Positions 26,347 to 42,950 of a stretch of DNA of 64,000 nt are shown piece by piece; position 1 is the stretch's first letter; every line of letters begins with the position of its first letter. Source of the DNA: Puniceicoccaceae bacterium (GTDB lineage Bacteria; Verrucomicrobiota; Verrucomicrobiia; Opitutales; Opitutaceae); the NCBI GenBank assembly GCA_007695295.1, contig REEB01000069.1, positions 1 through 64,000 on the forward strand, read 5' to 3'. Below the pieces are notes generated by a model. It searched no databases. It was not told the origin of the DNA and saw only the letters and a list, made by a program, of their open reading frames with translations. A program made the position numbers and the translations under genes.

Positions 26347-28842
26347 ATGCCCATTCCCCGCGCCCTGCTGCCACCCCCACGCTCCATTCCGCAGGGAGAC
26401 GCCATTCCCCGCAGCGAACGCCAACGTCTCCGCGGCCGGCTTCACCGTTCCATCGCAGATCTCGGCATCGCCTACACCTCCGAGTCCGGAGGCGATTCCC
26501 ACAGTGCCATCCGCTGGATGCCCGACCCCCTCCCTCTCGTCCTGGAGCCGGAGACCTGGACCCACCTGGCCGAGGGCGTCGCCCAGCGCGCACGCCTCGT
26601 CAACGCCCTCCTCGCCGACAGCTACCGGGAGCGTCAGGCTCTGCTCACAGGGAGCATCCCCCCCGCCACCATCCTCGGAGACCCCTTTTACCGGCGCCCC
26701 TGCTACCAACTGCTGTCGGCGCGAGCGACGCCGGCCACGGTCGTCCGCATTGATGTGACCCGCGACGCCGAAGGCACCTGGCGCGTGCTCGACACCTTTG
26801 CCAACACCCCCTTCGGCATCGCCTTCGCCGTGCAGAACCGGCGCCTGCTGGGCCAGGAAGCGCCCTGGATCTTCGAGCAACAAGACATCCACCCCGGACT
26901 GATAGATTACCCGCTTCGTCTCCTGGACCGACTGCAGGGCCTTTGTCCCCGTAATTCAGGCAACCCCAATCTCGTCGTACTCAGCGCCGGCCCCAGGGAT
27001 CCGGCCTTCTTCGAACACAGTTTTCTCGCCCGCAAAATGGGCCTTTCGCTGGCCACGGGCGAAGACCTGCTCGTCCTCGACAACCAAGTCTATTTTAAAA
27101 CCATCGGCGGGCTGAAGCGCATCGACGTTTTGTACCGGCGGATCAGCGACACCCACATCGACCCGGCGGTTTTCTCGACCCCGATGCCGGATCGCGGCGT
27201 GCCCGGCCTGCTGGGCTGTATCCGCGCCGGCACCGTGGCCGTCGCCAACGCTCCCGGGGCCGGCCTGGCCGAAAACCGCGCTTTCGAAGCCTGTCTGAAC
27301 CGGTTGCTGCGGTTCTACCTCGGGCAGCGGCCGATCCTGCCTGGGTTTCCCACCTACCATTGCGCGGATATCGACCAGCTTGAGTTCGCCCTCGGCGAAG
27401 CGGATCGCATGACCTTCCGGCCGCTCCACCACGAGTGGGAACGCTTTCCCGCGGCCGGGCCGGGCGATCCCGCCCGCCAACGCGAGCGCACCCTGCGTGC
27501 GGTCCAGCGGGAGCCTTCCCGCTACGTTGCTCAGGCCATCACCACGCCACCGGAGGAAAGCGAAGCACTCCGTTTGAGCTGTTTTGCCCTCTGCCAAGGC
27601 GAGGATGTCGAAGTCATCCCGGGCGCACTTGTTCGCCGCCTGCAACCCCGCCGCCTGGGCCTGGCCGGCCCTTGGCAGATCGGGCACACCACCGACCTGC
27701 TTCTGCTTAACGGCAAGGCCGCTCCGAGGGGGGCGCCTTCCCTGCGGCCACCGGCCCGGCTGCATCCCCTCGACCTGGGCTCGCGGGCGGCGGAGTCGCT
27801 CTTCTGGTGCGGACGCTACCTCGAACGAACCGAGGCATCCTCCCGCATGCTCGGCATCCTTGAGGACATCGGGCTGGAGGAGTTCGGGATGCGTGAGCGG
27901 CTGGCTTGGCTGCCGGTGTGGCGGGCCATTCTCGAAGCCACCGGCCACAAACAGGAGAAAGGCGGCCGCATCCCGGAAGCCGGATTCACAGCCGAGAACG
28001 CCTGGCGCTTTGTTCTCGACCCGGCCAATGCCAGCTCCCTGTTCGCCTCGCTCTCGGCCGCCACCGCCAACGCCCGCCGGCTCCGCGATTACTTCAGCCC
28101 GGAGGCCCTCGGGATACTCACTCACCTACATGACGACCTTGCCTCTCTCGCCCGGCGCCGGCGCCGGGCCTCAAAGGCCGTCATCTCCAGCGCCCTGAGT
28201 CGGCTCAACAGCGGACTGGCGGCGTTTTTCGGCACCGCCGAGCGGACCATGCTGCAAGACGACGGATGGCACTTCTACAGCATCGGGATCCATCTCGAAC
28301 GCGCCATCATGACGGCCGGCGGGCTCCGCCATGTCCTTCGCGAGGCCGAGCGCGCGGCCCGCTACCAGCGCCGCGAAGAGGCGGACCTCTCCGCTTTCCT
28401 GCGCATGCTTTCCTCCCAGGATGCCTATCGCCGCATCTACCAGGCCCGGGCGGAACCGCTCTTCGTGGCCGAGCTGTTTCTGCTGCATTCCCGGGCCCCG
28501 AAAAGCATACGCTTCAGCCTGCTCTCGGTGTTGAACAGCCTTGAATCCCTCCAACCCGGAGGAAGCGGGGAGCGGCCCACCGTCGCCTTCGCCCGGTCTG
28601 TGCTGGGGTTCCTGGAAAATCTCAACCTCGAGGGAACCTTCAAACAGCGGACCGACAGCCCCCGGCCCGCCCCGGCCGTCAGCCCCGCGCCGGGCCCGCG
28701 GGCCCGCGACCCAGGCCTCATCTCACCGCTGGTGCGCACGCTTGCCGATCAACTCGGCACCCTCGGCGATCTCATCCACGACTACTACTTCAGCCACCAG
28801 GCCCGCCTCGGGCGCGGCACCCAGCAGGAGTTTATCATCTGA
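26347..28842 (+). CDS. fused circularly permuted ATP-grasp / alpha-E domain protein
   Basis: 831 residues. Residues about 30-470 are a circularly permuted ATP-grasp domain (DUF404/DUF407 type): 'VVRIDVTRDAEGTWRVLDTF', 'VLSAGPRDPAFFEHSFLARK' and 'DVLYRRISDTHIDPAVFSTP'. Residues about 480-800 are the alpha-E helical domain (DUF403): 'SRAAESLFWCGRYLERTEAS' and 'HFYSIGIHLERAIMTAGGLR'. In many bacteria these are two adjacent genes, next to a transglutaminase, and the set is predicted to make or modify peptide bonds on an unknown substrate. Here the first two are one polypeptide, 7 bases from the transglutaminase gene. No biochemical role is established. Confidence 0.87.
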   Translation: MPIPRALLPPPRSIPQGDAIPRSERQRLRGRLHRSIADLGIAYTSESGGDSHSAIRWMPDPLPLVLEPETWTHLAEGVAQRARLVNALLADSYRERQALLTGSIPPATILGDPFYRRPCYQLLSARATPATVVRIDVTRDAEGTWRVLDTFANTPFGIAFAVQNRRLLGQEAPWIFEQQDIHPGLIDYPLRLLDRLQGLCPRNSGNPNLVVLSAGPRDPAFFEHSFLARKMGLSLATGEDLLVLDNQVYFKTIGGLKRIDVLYRRISDTHIDPAVFSTPMPDRGVPGLLGCIRAGTVAVANAPGAGLAENRAFEACLNRLLRFYLGQRPILPGFPTYHCADIDQLEFALGEADRMTFRPLHHEWERFPAAGPGDPARQRERTLRAVQREPSRYVAQAITTPPEESEALRLSCFALCQGEDVEVIPGALVRRLQPRRLGLAGPWQIGHTTDLLLLNGKAAPRGAPSLRPPARLHPLDLGSRAAESLFWCGRYLERTEASSRMLGILEDIGLEEFGMRERLAWLPVWRAILEATGHKQEKGGRIPEAGFTAENAWRFVLDPANASSLFASLSAATANARRLRDYFSPEALGILTHLHDDLASLARRRRRASKAVISSALSRLNSGLAAFFGTAERTMLQDDGWHFYSIGIHLERAIMTAGGLRHVLREAERAARYQRREEADLSAFLRMLSSQDAYRRIYQARAEPLFVAELFLLHSRAPKSIRFSLLSVLNSLESLQPGGSGERPTVAFARSVLGFLENLNLEGTFKQRTDSPRPAPAVSPAPGPRARDPGLISPLVRTLADQLGTLGDLIHDYYFSHQARLGRGTQQEFII

Positions 28843-28849
28843 ATTGCGG

Positions 28850-29791
28850 ATGCGCTTTTCCATCGTCCACAAAACCAGCTACCGCTATGCCATGCCGGCC
28901 TATGAGTCGTTCATGGAGGTTCGCCTGACCCCCCTGACCAACCGGACCCAGCGTCTCATCCAGCGCCACCTGCGCATTGAGCCGGACACCGGCACCGCCC
29001 GGTACCTCGATTACTTCGGCAATGCGGTGGAGCATTTCTCGGTCATCCGCCGCCACTCCTCGCTCAGCCTCACCGCCGTTTCCGAGGTCGAGACCTTTCC
29101 GGCGGAGGTCTCACCCGAGGCCGTCGATATCTCCCTCTCCGAAGCCCGGCAGATATTCAACCGCCGCACGATCGATCTGTTCGAATACCTCATGCCCTCG
29201 GCCGCCATCGCCCTGAGCCGGCCCATCCGCCGGCAGGCAGCCCTTCTCCTCCACCCCGGCGACCAACTCGGCGAAGCCCTCCAGCGCCTGCTGGCGTGGT
29301 TCCGGGAGAACTTCACCTATGAAGCGGGCAGCACCAGCATCGACACCCCCGTCCACGAGGTCTTGGAGACGCGCCGGGGAGTCTGCCAGGACTTTGCCCA
29401 CCTCTTCATCGCCCTCCTGCGCAGCAGCGGCATCCCCGCCCGCTATGTCTGCGGCTACATCGAAACCGAAGCCGAACGCCGGGCCTCGGAGGGCACGGCC
29501 CCGCGCCTCGTGGGGGCCAGTGAGAGCCACGCCTGGGTGGAAGTCGCGCTGCCGGGAGGAGAATGGTACCCGCTCGACCCCACCAATCATTGCCTCGCCG
29601 GCGAACGGCACGTGATGGTGGCCTGCGGCCGCGATTACCACGACACCACCCCTACCCGGGGCGTCTTCAAAGGCGCGGTCAGCCAGCGCCTCGATGTATC
29701 CGTGAAGATGAGACGAAAAGCGGTCCCGCTCCGCGGAACAGGTCCGGCGGAACGAGACCACCCTGCCGCCCCTTCCCAAAGCGGGCGGTAA
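28850..29791 (+). CDS. transglutaminase-like protease family protein
   Basis: 313 residues from ATG 28850. An N-terminal bacterial transglutaminase-like region ('FSIVHKTSYRYAMPAYESF') precedes the papain-like core. The catalytic triad is visible: C179 in 'RRGVCQDFAHLFIALLRSSG', H227 in 'SESHAWVEVALP' and D243 in 'YPLDPTN'. No signal peptide or membrane helix is seen, so it is cytoplasmic. It follows the ATP-grasp/alpha-E gene by 7 bases. This family in this context is thought to cut an isopeptide or peptide made by the ATP-grasp enzyme, but that is inference. Confidence 0.88.
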   Translation: MRFSIVHKTSYRYAMPAYESFMEVRLTPLTNRTQRLIQRHLRIEPDTGTARYLDYFGNAVEHFSVIRRHSSLSLTAVSEVETFPAEVSPEAVDISLSEARQIFNRRTIDLFEYLMPSAAIALSRPIRRQAALLLHPGDQLGEALQRLLAWFRENFTYEAGSTSIDTPVHEVLETRRGVCQDFAHLFIALLRSSGIPARYVCGYIETEAERRASEGTAPRLVGASESHAWVEVALPGGEWYPLDPTNHCLAGERHVMVACGRDYHDTTPTRGVFKGAVSQRLDVSVKMRRKAVPLRGTGPAERDHPAAPSQSGR

Positions 29792-29827
29792 CGGCCGGAG
29801 CAGCGGGACACCCCGGCTCGGATCGGT

Positions 29828-30334
29828 TTACTTGGCCTTGCTTGCCTTGGCTGCCGCCTTGTTGTGCGGGCAGTTGTCGGGATCAAGACACTCCTTCGCA
29901 AAGAAGGTCAGCGTGTGGGAGACGTCCTTATAACCACGGTTGGCGACGAGGCGCTCCATATCCGAGGCGATGCAGAAACCGATCGGCTCGGTATGGCGGC
30001 AACGCTTGCAGATAATGTAGTCCTCATGACTCCGGCCCATGTCCAGCTCGTAGAAACTGGTGCCGTCGTCAAAGAAACCCCGGTGTACGATTCTCACTTC
30101 CTCAAAGCTGCTCATGCACCGGTAGACTGTGGCGAGGTCGCAGACCCCGCGGCCGAGGCGGCGATGGATGGCTTCGTTGGTGAGCGGCTCCTTGCTGTCG
30201 ATCAGAACCTGGATGATCCGCTTGCGCGGCTGGGTGATGCTGAGGCCGTTGGCCTTCAGAGCCCGAAGGCACTGGTCCATGATGGACAGCTCCTCCGGGC
30301 GTTTTTTGGTGTTGGGACCCCTACGTTTCGTCAT
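29828..30334 (-). CDS. Fur-family transcriptional regulator (Zur/PerR/Fur type)
   Basis: 168 residues from ATG 30334; two upstream ATGs (30355, 30376) would add 7 or 14 residues. The winged-helix domain has 'ALKANGLSITQPRKRIIQVL' and the recognition segment 'LATVYRCMSSFEEV'. The dimer/metal domain has C109-x2-C112 and C149-x5-C155, forming the structural zinc site. A Lys/Ala-rich tail ends it. Missing the run of histidines of iron-type Fur at the N-terminal side ('GRSHEDYIICKRC' is present), so Fur, Zur and PerR cannot be told apart. Convergent with the transglutaminase gene; divergent from the MBL hydrolase across 155 bp. Confidence 0.87.
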   Translation of the reverse strand: MTKRRGPNTKKRPEELSIMDQCLRALKANGLSITQPRKRIIQVLIDSKEPLTNEAIHRRLGRGVCDLATVYRCMSSFEEVRIVHRGFFDDGTSFYELDMGRSHEDYIICKRCRHTEPIGFCIASDMERLVANRGYKDVSHTLTFFAKECLDPDNCPHNKAAAKASKAK

Positions 30335-30489
30335 AGGCCCATCAGAGTGCCCCATTTCACCAATGCCGTCCAGCAAAGATTTTGCCCATCGCTACGATCG
30401 CGCATTTCGGTGCACCTGTCGCGCAATTTCAGGACCGAAGGTCGGGGCGGCTTGCCCTCGACGGAGATCGCCCCGAGAATGGGGGTGCC

Positions 30490-31176
30490 ATGCTCATCAC
30501 GTACCACTCCCACTCCTGCGTCCGGATTTCCACCCGCAGTCACGAAGTACTGGTGGACCCGTTTTTCACCGGCAACCCCGCGGCCCAGACTTCCGCCGAC
30601 GACGTCCCGGCGGATTTCATCCTCCTCACCCACGGCCACCAGGATCACGTCGGCGATACCGAAGCGATCGCCCGGCGCACCGGGGCGACCGTGGTCGCCA
30701 ACTACGAGATCGCCAGCTATTTCGGGCACAAGGGGCTCTCCACGCACGGGATGTCGATCGGCGGGGCGCATGACTTCGCCTTCGGGCGCCTCAAGCTAAC
30801 CATCGCCCATCATGGCTCCGGCTACCCAGGGCCGGATGGAAACATGCTCTATTTCGGCCAGCCCGCCGGGCTGCTCATCTCGGCCGAGGAAAAAACCGTC
30901 TACCATGCCGGGGACACCGCCCTTTTTCTCGACATGAAGCTGATCGGCGAGCGCCACCCCATCGACCTGGCCATCCTGCCGATTGGCGACAACTTCACCA
31001 TGGGGGTGGACGATGCCCTCCACGCCCTCGAGCTGCTCAAGCCCAAGTCCGTTCTCCCGGTCCATTACAACACCTTCGAGCTCATCCGTGCCGACGTGGA
31101 CGGCTTTGCCAAAGGAGCCGAACAGCGCGGGGTGCGGCCCGTGGTGCCGGAAGTGGACCGGCCCTTCGAACTATGA
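30490..31176 (+). CDS. metal-dependent hydrolase, UPF0173/UlaG-like MBL fold
   Basis: 228 residues from ATG 30490, preceded by a GGGGGT stretch; the longer frame from 30382 lacks support. Metallo-beta-lactamase motifs: 'LLTHGHQDHVGDTEAI' (HxHxDH-like), 'AHHGSGYPG', 'VYHAGDTALFLDMKLIG' and 'VLPVHYNTFE'. Length and the YHSHSC start match the UPF0173 family of metal-dependent hydrolases, related to UlaG. Two metal ions are expected; the natural substrate is unknown. The stop overlaps the start of the next gene (ATGA), so the small lipoprotein downstream is translationally coupled. Confidence 0.88.
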   Translation: MLITYHSHSCVRISTRSHEVLVDPFFTGNPAAQTSADDVPADFILLTHGHQDHVGDTEAIARRTGATVVANYEIASYFGHKGLSTHGMSIGGAHDFAFGRLKLTIAHHGSGYPGPDGNMLYFGQPAGLLISAEEKTVYHAGDTALFLDMKLIGERHPIDLAILPIGDNFTMGVDDALHALELLKPKSVLPVHYNTFELIRADVDGFAKGAEQRGVRPVVPEVDRPFEL

Positions 31177-31577
31177 AAACCCTCCTCCTGGCGGCGGCCC
31201 TGGTTCTCCTGGCCGCCTGCGTCGCACCCATGCCCTCCCCTCCCACCGCCGACCACCGGCCGACCGAAGTGTCCATCCAGCTCGAAACTCCCTCCGCCGG
31301 CTGGGAGGTCCGGCTGGAGCGTATTTATATTCTGGATGCGGAAATCCTCGCCGTTTCGCGCCTGCACCCGCCGGACGGACCGGCCGCCACCGTCATCTCC
31401 ACAGTGGAGGACAGGGTGGTGCTGCCACTGCCCGATTGGCCCGTGCGCCATGCCGTGCTCGGCAAGACTTGGGCCTGGACCCCCGAAGGCGGGCATTGGT
31501 TTCCGGCCGGCGAAGCCGAAATCGAGGACCGGACCGGCGGCGAAGCCCCGGTCTGGACGCAGCCGGCACCGCCCTGA
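31173..31577 (+). CDS. small hypothetical lipoprotein
   Basis: 134 residues. A lipoprotein signal peptide is clear: 'MKTLLLAAALVLLAAC', with a lipobox LAAC and the lipidated Cys at residue 16. The rest is a beta-rich domain ('EVSIQLETPSAGWEVRLERI', 'VVLPLPDWPVRH') ending in an acidic, Pro-rich tail. The start overlaps the stop of the upstream MBL hydrolase (ATGA), so the two are coupled. It ends six bases before the convergent GH10 gene. I do not recognise a family and give no function. Confidence 0.72.
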   Translation: MKTLLLAAALVLLAACVAPMPSPPTADHRPTEVSIQLETPSAGWEVRLERIYILDAEILAVSRLHPPDGPAATVISTVEDRVVLPLPDWPVRHAVLGKTWAWTPEGGHWFPAGEAEIEDRTGGEAPVWTQPAPP

Positions 31578-31583
31578 GCGGAA

Positions 31584-33008
31584 TCACGGGGCACCGCCCC
31601 CCTCCACTCGCGGCCACTCGATGGTGAGGGCGCCCTCCCTGCCTTTGGCGAGGTCGAAGGTCCGCCCCGCAATGCCCAAAGGCCCACGGAGCCGGCGGAC
31701 GGCGTAGCGGCCATGGAAGCCGCGGAAACGTACCACACCCTGGTCGTCGGTGCGGCTTTCCAAGCGGGTGCGCCACTCCTCCCGAAGAAGTGACCGGATG
31801 CGATGAAACAACCGGCGCGGCTCATGGCCGGAGCGTTCACCCCAACGGATGGCCTTCTCCATGAAACCCCAAAAAAAGAAACCCTCGACGCCGGGATGGG
31901 CGAAGGCGGTGGTGAGGTAATTGGCGGCATATTCGGTGACGAGGTCGTTGACCGCTTCCTCAGAATAGCGGCCGGACTGTTCCAGCTCGCGGGTCTGAGC
32001 CCAGAACTCAGTCACATGGACCGGCAAGCCGGTGGAGGAAAACTCATCGTAAACCGCCCATTGGCGGGGGTGGTCCATCCAGCCGGTGTGAGACTGGAGG
32101 CCGATCGCATCCGGCGCCTGTCCCAGCTCACCCAGACGACGGATGAGAGCGGCAAAGCGGCGGCGCTGGGAGGCGGCGGTGACGGTCGAGCCGTCGTTGC
32201 CCTGCAGGTGCCGGCCTTGGTCCTGCTCCATGCCGTAGTCATTTATCAGATACAGGGCATCGGGATCCTCCTCGCGGCACCAGCGCAGCACATCGGCAAC
32301 CATCGCCGCGATCGACTCGATCGGTTCGAGGTGCGGCCATTGGCGCCGCTCGAGGTTGCCGAGGGTCGCCTCCCAAAGCGGCTCGTTGACGGCGTCCCAG
32401 ATGCGGACCCGGCCCCGGAAGCGGGCCACGAGGTTGCGGACGCGGACCTCGGCGAAGCGCATCCGCGTGGCGGGATCATAACGGTGGACCCAGTCGGGCA
32501 CGCACTTGGGGATGGACCAGAACAATGGATGGCCTTTGGGCGTGAGGCCGGTGGCCAGGGACCATTCGACGGTGGCGGCAAAGTTCTCCAACCGGGGTTC
32601 ACCTTGGGCTTCCTCGGTTTTGGAGGCATCGTTGCGGGGGCGCTCGGTCCAGTAGCAGAGATTGGTCGAGGCATTGAAAACCTCCGCGAATCGCCTCCGC
32701 CAGGCGCGCGCCCGGTCCGTCTCCCACTCCCCGTGACGGTGCATCGCATCCAACGGCCAGACTTGGTCGCCGAAGGGGAAGGCGTGGCCGAGCTGCTCTA
32801 TGCGGACCGGCTCTCCGGCCAGCGGACGGCCGCGCCGATCGACCAGCCGCAGCTCGCACTCGGATGTCCTGACATCCTGGATACGATTTCGCGCGGTGCG
32901 GAGAAAATCGTCGTAGGATTCGGGCCGGTAGGACTGGGGACCGAGGTCGAGGTCGCGCCACTCCTCGCCGCCGGCCGCGGCGGGATCGGGGGTGGGTTCA
33001 GAGGCCAT
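31584..33008 (-). CDS. glycoside hydrolase family 10 (xylanase-like), no signal peptide
   Basis: 474 residues. GH10 signatures: acid/base E209 in 'RIWDAVNEPLWEA' and nucleophile E334 in 'LPVHVTEFWAQT', with 'GHPLFWSIPKCVPDWV' and 'LYLINDYGMEQDQ' between. An N-terminal beta-rich module (about 30-70; 'ELRLVDRRGRPLAGEPVRIE') precedes the barrel; a C-terminal beta module (about 425-470) follows. No signal peptide or membrane helix is seen at the ATG or upstream, so the enzyme is probably cytoplasmic and may act on imported oligosaccharides. Xylan or a related beta-1,4-glycan is the likely class of substrate. It is 33 bp downstream of lysA on the same strand. Confidence 0.86.
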   Translation of the reverse strand: MASEPTPDPAAAGGEEWRDLDLGPQSYRPESYDDFLRTARNRIQDVRTSECELRLVDRRGRPLAGEPVRIEQLGHAFPFGDQVWPLDAMHRHGEWETDRARAWRRRFAEVFNASTNLCYWTERPRNDASKTEEAQGEPRLENFAATVEWSLATGLTPKGHPLFWSIPKCVPDWVHRYDPATRMRFAEVRVRNLVARFRGRVRIWDAVNEPLWEATLGNLERRQWPHLEPIESIAAMVADVLRWCREEDPDALYLINDYGMEQDQGRHLQGNDGSTVTAASQRRRFAALIRRLGELGQAPDAIGLQSHTGWMDHPRQWAVYDEFSSTGLPVHVTEFWAQTRELEQSGRYSEEAVNDLVTEYAANYLTTAFAHPGVEGFFFWGFMEKAIRWGERSGHEPRRLFHRIRSLLREEWRTRLESRTDDQGVVRFRGFHGRYAVRRLRGPLGIAGRTFDLAKGREGALTIEWPRVEGGGAP

Positions 33009-33041
33009 GGCGGACCGAGGATGCCTCCGGCCGCGGGCCGG

Positions 33042-34319
33042 TCAAGTGCCCGGAAGGAGGTCCGCCGGAACCTCGTCGCCGTAAACGGCCTCGGCGGCCT
33101 GCCGGCGGCGGATGAGCACAAGGCTGCCGTCGGACCGGAGGAGGATCTCGGGTGCCCGGGGGAAGGAGTTGTAGTTGGTGGCGGCCATGGAGGAGCAGTA
33201 GGCTCCGGCCCCCTCGATAACGCAAAGGTCGCCGGCCTGCGCCGCCATCAACCGCCGTGGATCGAGCCGTTCGGGGTCACCGGGGGCGGGGGTGAGGATG
33301 TCACCGGATTCACAGCAATGACCCACGACCACATAGTCGCCGGTCGCCTCCCGGTCCGGTCCCTCGCCCGGCACGATCACGATCGGGTGGCGGGCGCCGT
33401 AGAGCGAAGGACGGAGGATTTCGGTCATGCCGGCATCGAGTTTAAGAAAACGGTAGCCCCCGGCTCCGGTCACGGCGGCATCGTGGACCGAGGCGACCAA
33501 CGCTCCCGCCCCGGCGACGAGGAAGGTGCCGGGTTCGATTTCCAAGTGCAGGGCGCGGCCCGTCTCGCGGGTGAAAGCCTCCAGCGCTTCGCGGACAGAG
33601 TCCCCCACCCGCCCGAGGTCGGTGCCGGTCTCATCCGCCATGCGTGCGATCTTGAAGCCGCCGCCGAGGTTGACGGTGTGGACTTCGGGAAAGGATTTGA
33701 CGATTTCGAGGGTCATGCCGGCGACCCGCTGCCAGACCGTGGGATCGCCGCCGGAGCCGATATGCGAGTGAATCCGGACCGCCCGCAGGCCGAGCCGTGC
33801 GACCTGCTCCCGGATGGTTTCACGGGTTTCATGCCAGATGCCGAAGCTCGAGGCCGGGCCTCCCACATTGGTGCGGTTGGTGCCGCCGGTGCCGAGGCCG
33901 GGGTTGAAACGCAGACCCAGCTCGCCTCCGGACCGCGCCCGTGCGAAGGACTCGATCTGCGCCGGAGAACAGGCGTTGAACTGGATGCCGAGGGCGAGCA
34001 GCTCTTCCAAATCCTCCGGGCATTCCTGACTGCTGAGGCTGATCGCGGAAGCGGGCACCCCGGCGTGCAGGGCGCGGCGGCACTCGAAGCCGGAGCTGGC
34101 GTCGATCCCCAGGCCGAGGCGGGAAAAGAGCCGGAGGATGGCCGCGTTGGAAGCCGCCTTCATCGCGTAGCGGGCGGTCAGCGGATGCGGACGGGCAAAG
34201 GCAAGCACCGCCCGGGCCTGGCGGAGGAGGCTGGCCTCATCATAGACGTAGGCGGGAGTGCCGAAGCGCGCGCGCACCTCGCGGACCCGTTCGGGCGTCA
34301 AAAAGCGGAGTTTTTCCAT
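33042..34319 (-). CDS. lysA: diaminopimelate decarboxylase
   Basis: 425 residues from ATG 34319. LysA decarboxylates meso-2,6-diaminopimelate to L-lysine with pyridoxal phosphate in the cytoplasm, the last step of lysine synthesis. The PLP Lys is K54 in 'TARYAMKAASNAAI'. Other family segments are 'IHSHIGSG', 'VNLGGGFKIARM', 'EIEPGTFLVAGAG', 'VVGHCCESGDIL' (active-site Cys) and 'GAYCSSMAATNYNSFPRAPE'. The length is normal. It follows the rpoC terminator, so it is probably transcribed from its own promoter between 34320 and 34383. Related PLP decarboxylases of substrates other than DAP cannot be wholly excluded, but the CESGD motif supports LysA. Confidence 0.85.
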   Translation of the reverse strand: MEKLRFLTPERVREVRARFGTPAYVYDEASLLRQARAVLAFARPHPLTARYAMKAASNAAILRLFSRLGLGIDASSGFECRRALHAGVPASAISLSSQECPEDLEELLALGIQFNACSPAQIESFARARSGGELGLRFNPGLGTGGTNRTNVGGPASSFGIWHETRETIREQVARLGLRAVRIHSHIGSGGDPTVWQRVAGMTLEIVKSFPEVHTVNLGGGFKIARMADETGTDLGRVGDSVREALEAFTRETGRALHLEIEPGTFLVAGAGALVASVHDAAVTGAGGYRFLKLDAGMTEILRPSLYGARHPIVIVPGEGPDREATGDYVVVGHCCESGDILTPAPGDPERLDPRRLMAAQAGDLCVIEGAGAYCSSMAATNYNSFPRAPEILLRSDGSLVLIRRRQAAEAVYGDEVPADLLPGT

Positions 34320-34383
34320 GATTAACGGCCGGCCCAACCAGACCGGTGATGAGCTTTTGAAGTCGGGAAAATCCGAGGACGAG

Positions 34384-34411
34384 AAAAAAAGGCCGCCCTG
34401 CAAGGGCGGCC
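34384..34411 (-). terminator. intrinsic terminator of the rpoBC operon
   Basis: On the minus strand a perfect 9 bp stem (GGCCGCCCT/AGGGCGGCC, 34391-34411) with a 3 nt loop is followed by a run of seven T (34390-34384). It lies 27 bases after the rpoC stop, so it should end rpoBC transcription and isolate lysA. Confidence 0.9.
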
Positions 34412-34437
34412 CGAAAAGAGACGGCGGGACGGGCGAC

Positions 34438-38553
<4,116 letters not shown>

Positions 38554-38587
38554 GGTAGGTGCTGCTGGTTCGTGGTACGGGGGGAGG

Positions 38588-42367
<3,780 letters not shown>

Positions 42368-42429
42368 GGGATGTGCCGGTTGCGGGGATGCGACGGGGGT
42401 GAGCGCCTAGACGGGGCGCTCTGAAAAGG

Positions 42430-42468
42430 AAAAAGCAGGCGACGGGAAAACAGCGTTCCGGTCGCCTG
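42430..42468 (-). promoter_or_regulatory. attenuator-like hairpin between rplL and rpoB
   Basis: On the minus strand an 8 bp perfect stem, CAGGCGAC/GTCGCCTG (42468-42461 and 42443-42436), with a 17 nt loop is followed by C and five T (42434-42430). It lies in the 182 bp rplL-rpoB gap, matching the position of the partial terminator that lowers rpoB expression in E. coli. The long loop and single C make partial read-through likely. Confidence 0.65.
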
Positions 42469-42549
42469 AAAAAACGCATCCGCACGGATCGGCGCTGGCC
42501 GGTCCGGCGGAAAACGGGAAGACGTGATGCGAAGGAATGACGGGCAACC

Positions 42550-42936
42550 TTACTTGATCTCGACCTTGGCGCCGGCCGCTTCGAGCTTGGCCTTGATGCT
42601 CTCGGCCTCGTCCTTGGAAACGGCTTCCTTGACGGGTTTGGGCGCGCCTTCGACGAGATCCTTGGCCTCCTTGAGGCCGAGGGAGGTGACGGCGCGGACC
42701 TCCTTGATGGCGGCGATCTTGTTGGAGCCGGCGGCCACGAGAATGACGTCGAACTCGGTTTTTTCCTCGGCGGGGGCGGCGGCTCCGGCGGCGCCGGCGG
42801 GAGCGGCGGCCACGGCCACGGGAGCGGCGGCGCTGACGCCCCACTTTTCCTCGAGGTCCTTGACGAGGCCTGCGATATCGAGAACGGACTGGTTGCTGAG
42901 CCAGTCGATGACTTGGTCTTTGGTGATGTCTGACAT
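42550..42936 (-). CDS. rplL: 50S ribosomal protein L7/L12
   Basis: 128 residues. L7/L12 forms the ribosome stalk dimers that recruit elongation factors. The N-terminal dimerisation helix ('[20 protein letters not shown]'), Ala-rich hinge (about 35-55) and C-terminal domain ('[20 protein letters not shown]', '[19 protein letters not shown]') are complete. A Shine-Dalgarno-like AAGGA precedes the ATG. A 144 bp gap with a structured RNA candidate separates it from rplJ. Confidence 0.97.
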   Translation of the reverse strand: MSDITKDQVIDWLSNQSVLDIAGLVKDLEEKWGVSAAAPVAVAAAPAGAAGAAAPAEEKTEFDVILVAAGSNKIAAIKEVRAVTSLGLKEAKDLVEGAPKPVKEAVSKDEAESIKAKLEAAGAKVEIK

Positions 42937-42950
42937 GGGATTCCTTGAAG

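Noticed and set aside
30335-30489. Fur-box-like operator between the Fur-family gene and the MBL hydrolase
   Set aside because: No palindromic AT-rich 19-mer could be found by eye in this GC-rich gap.
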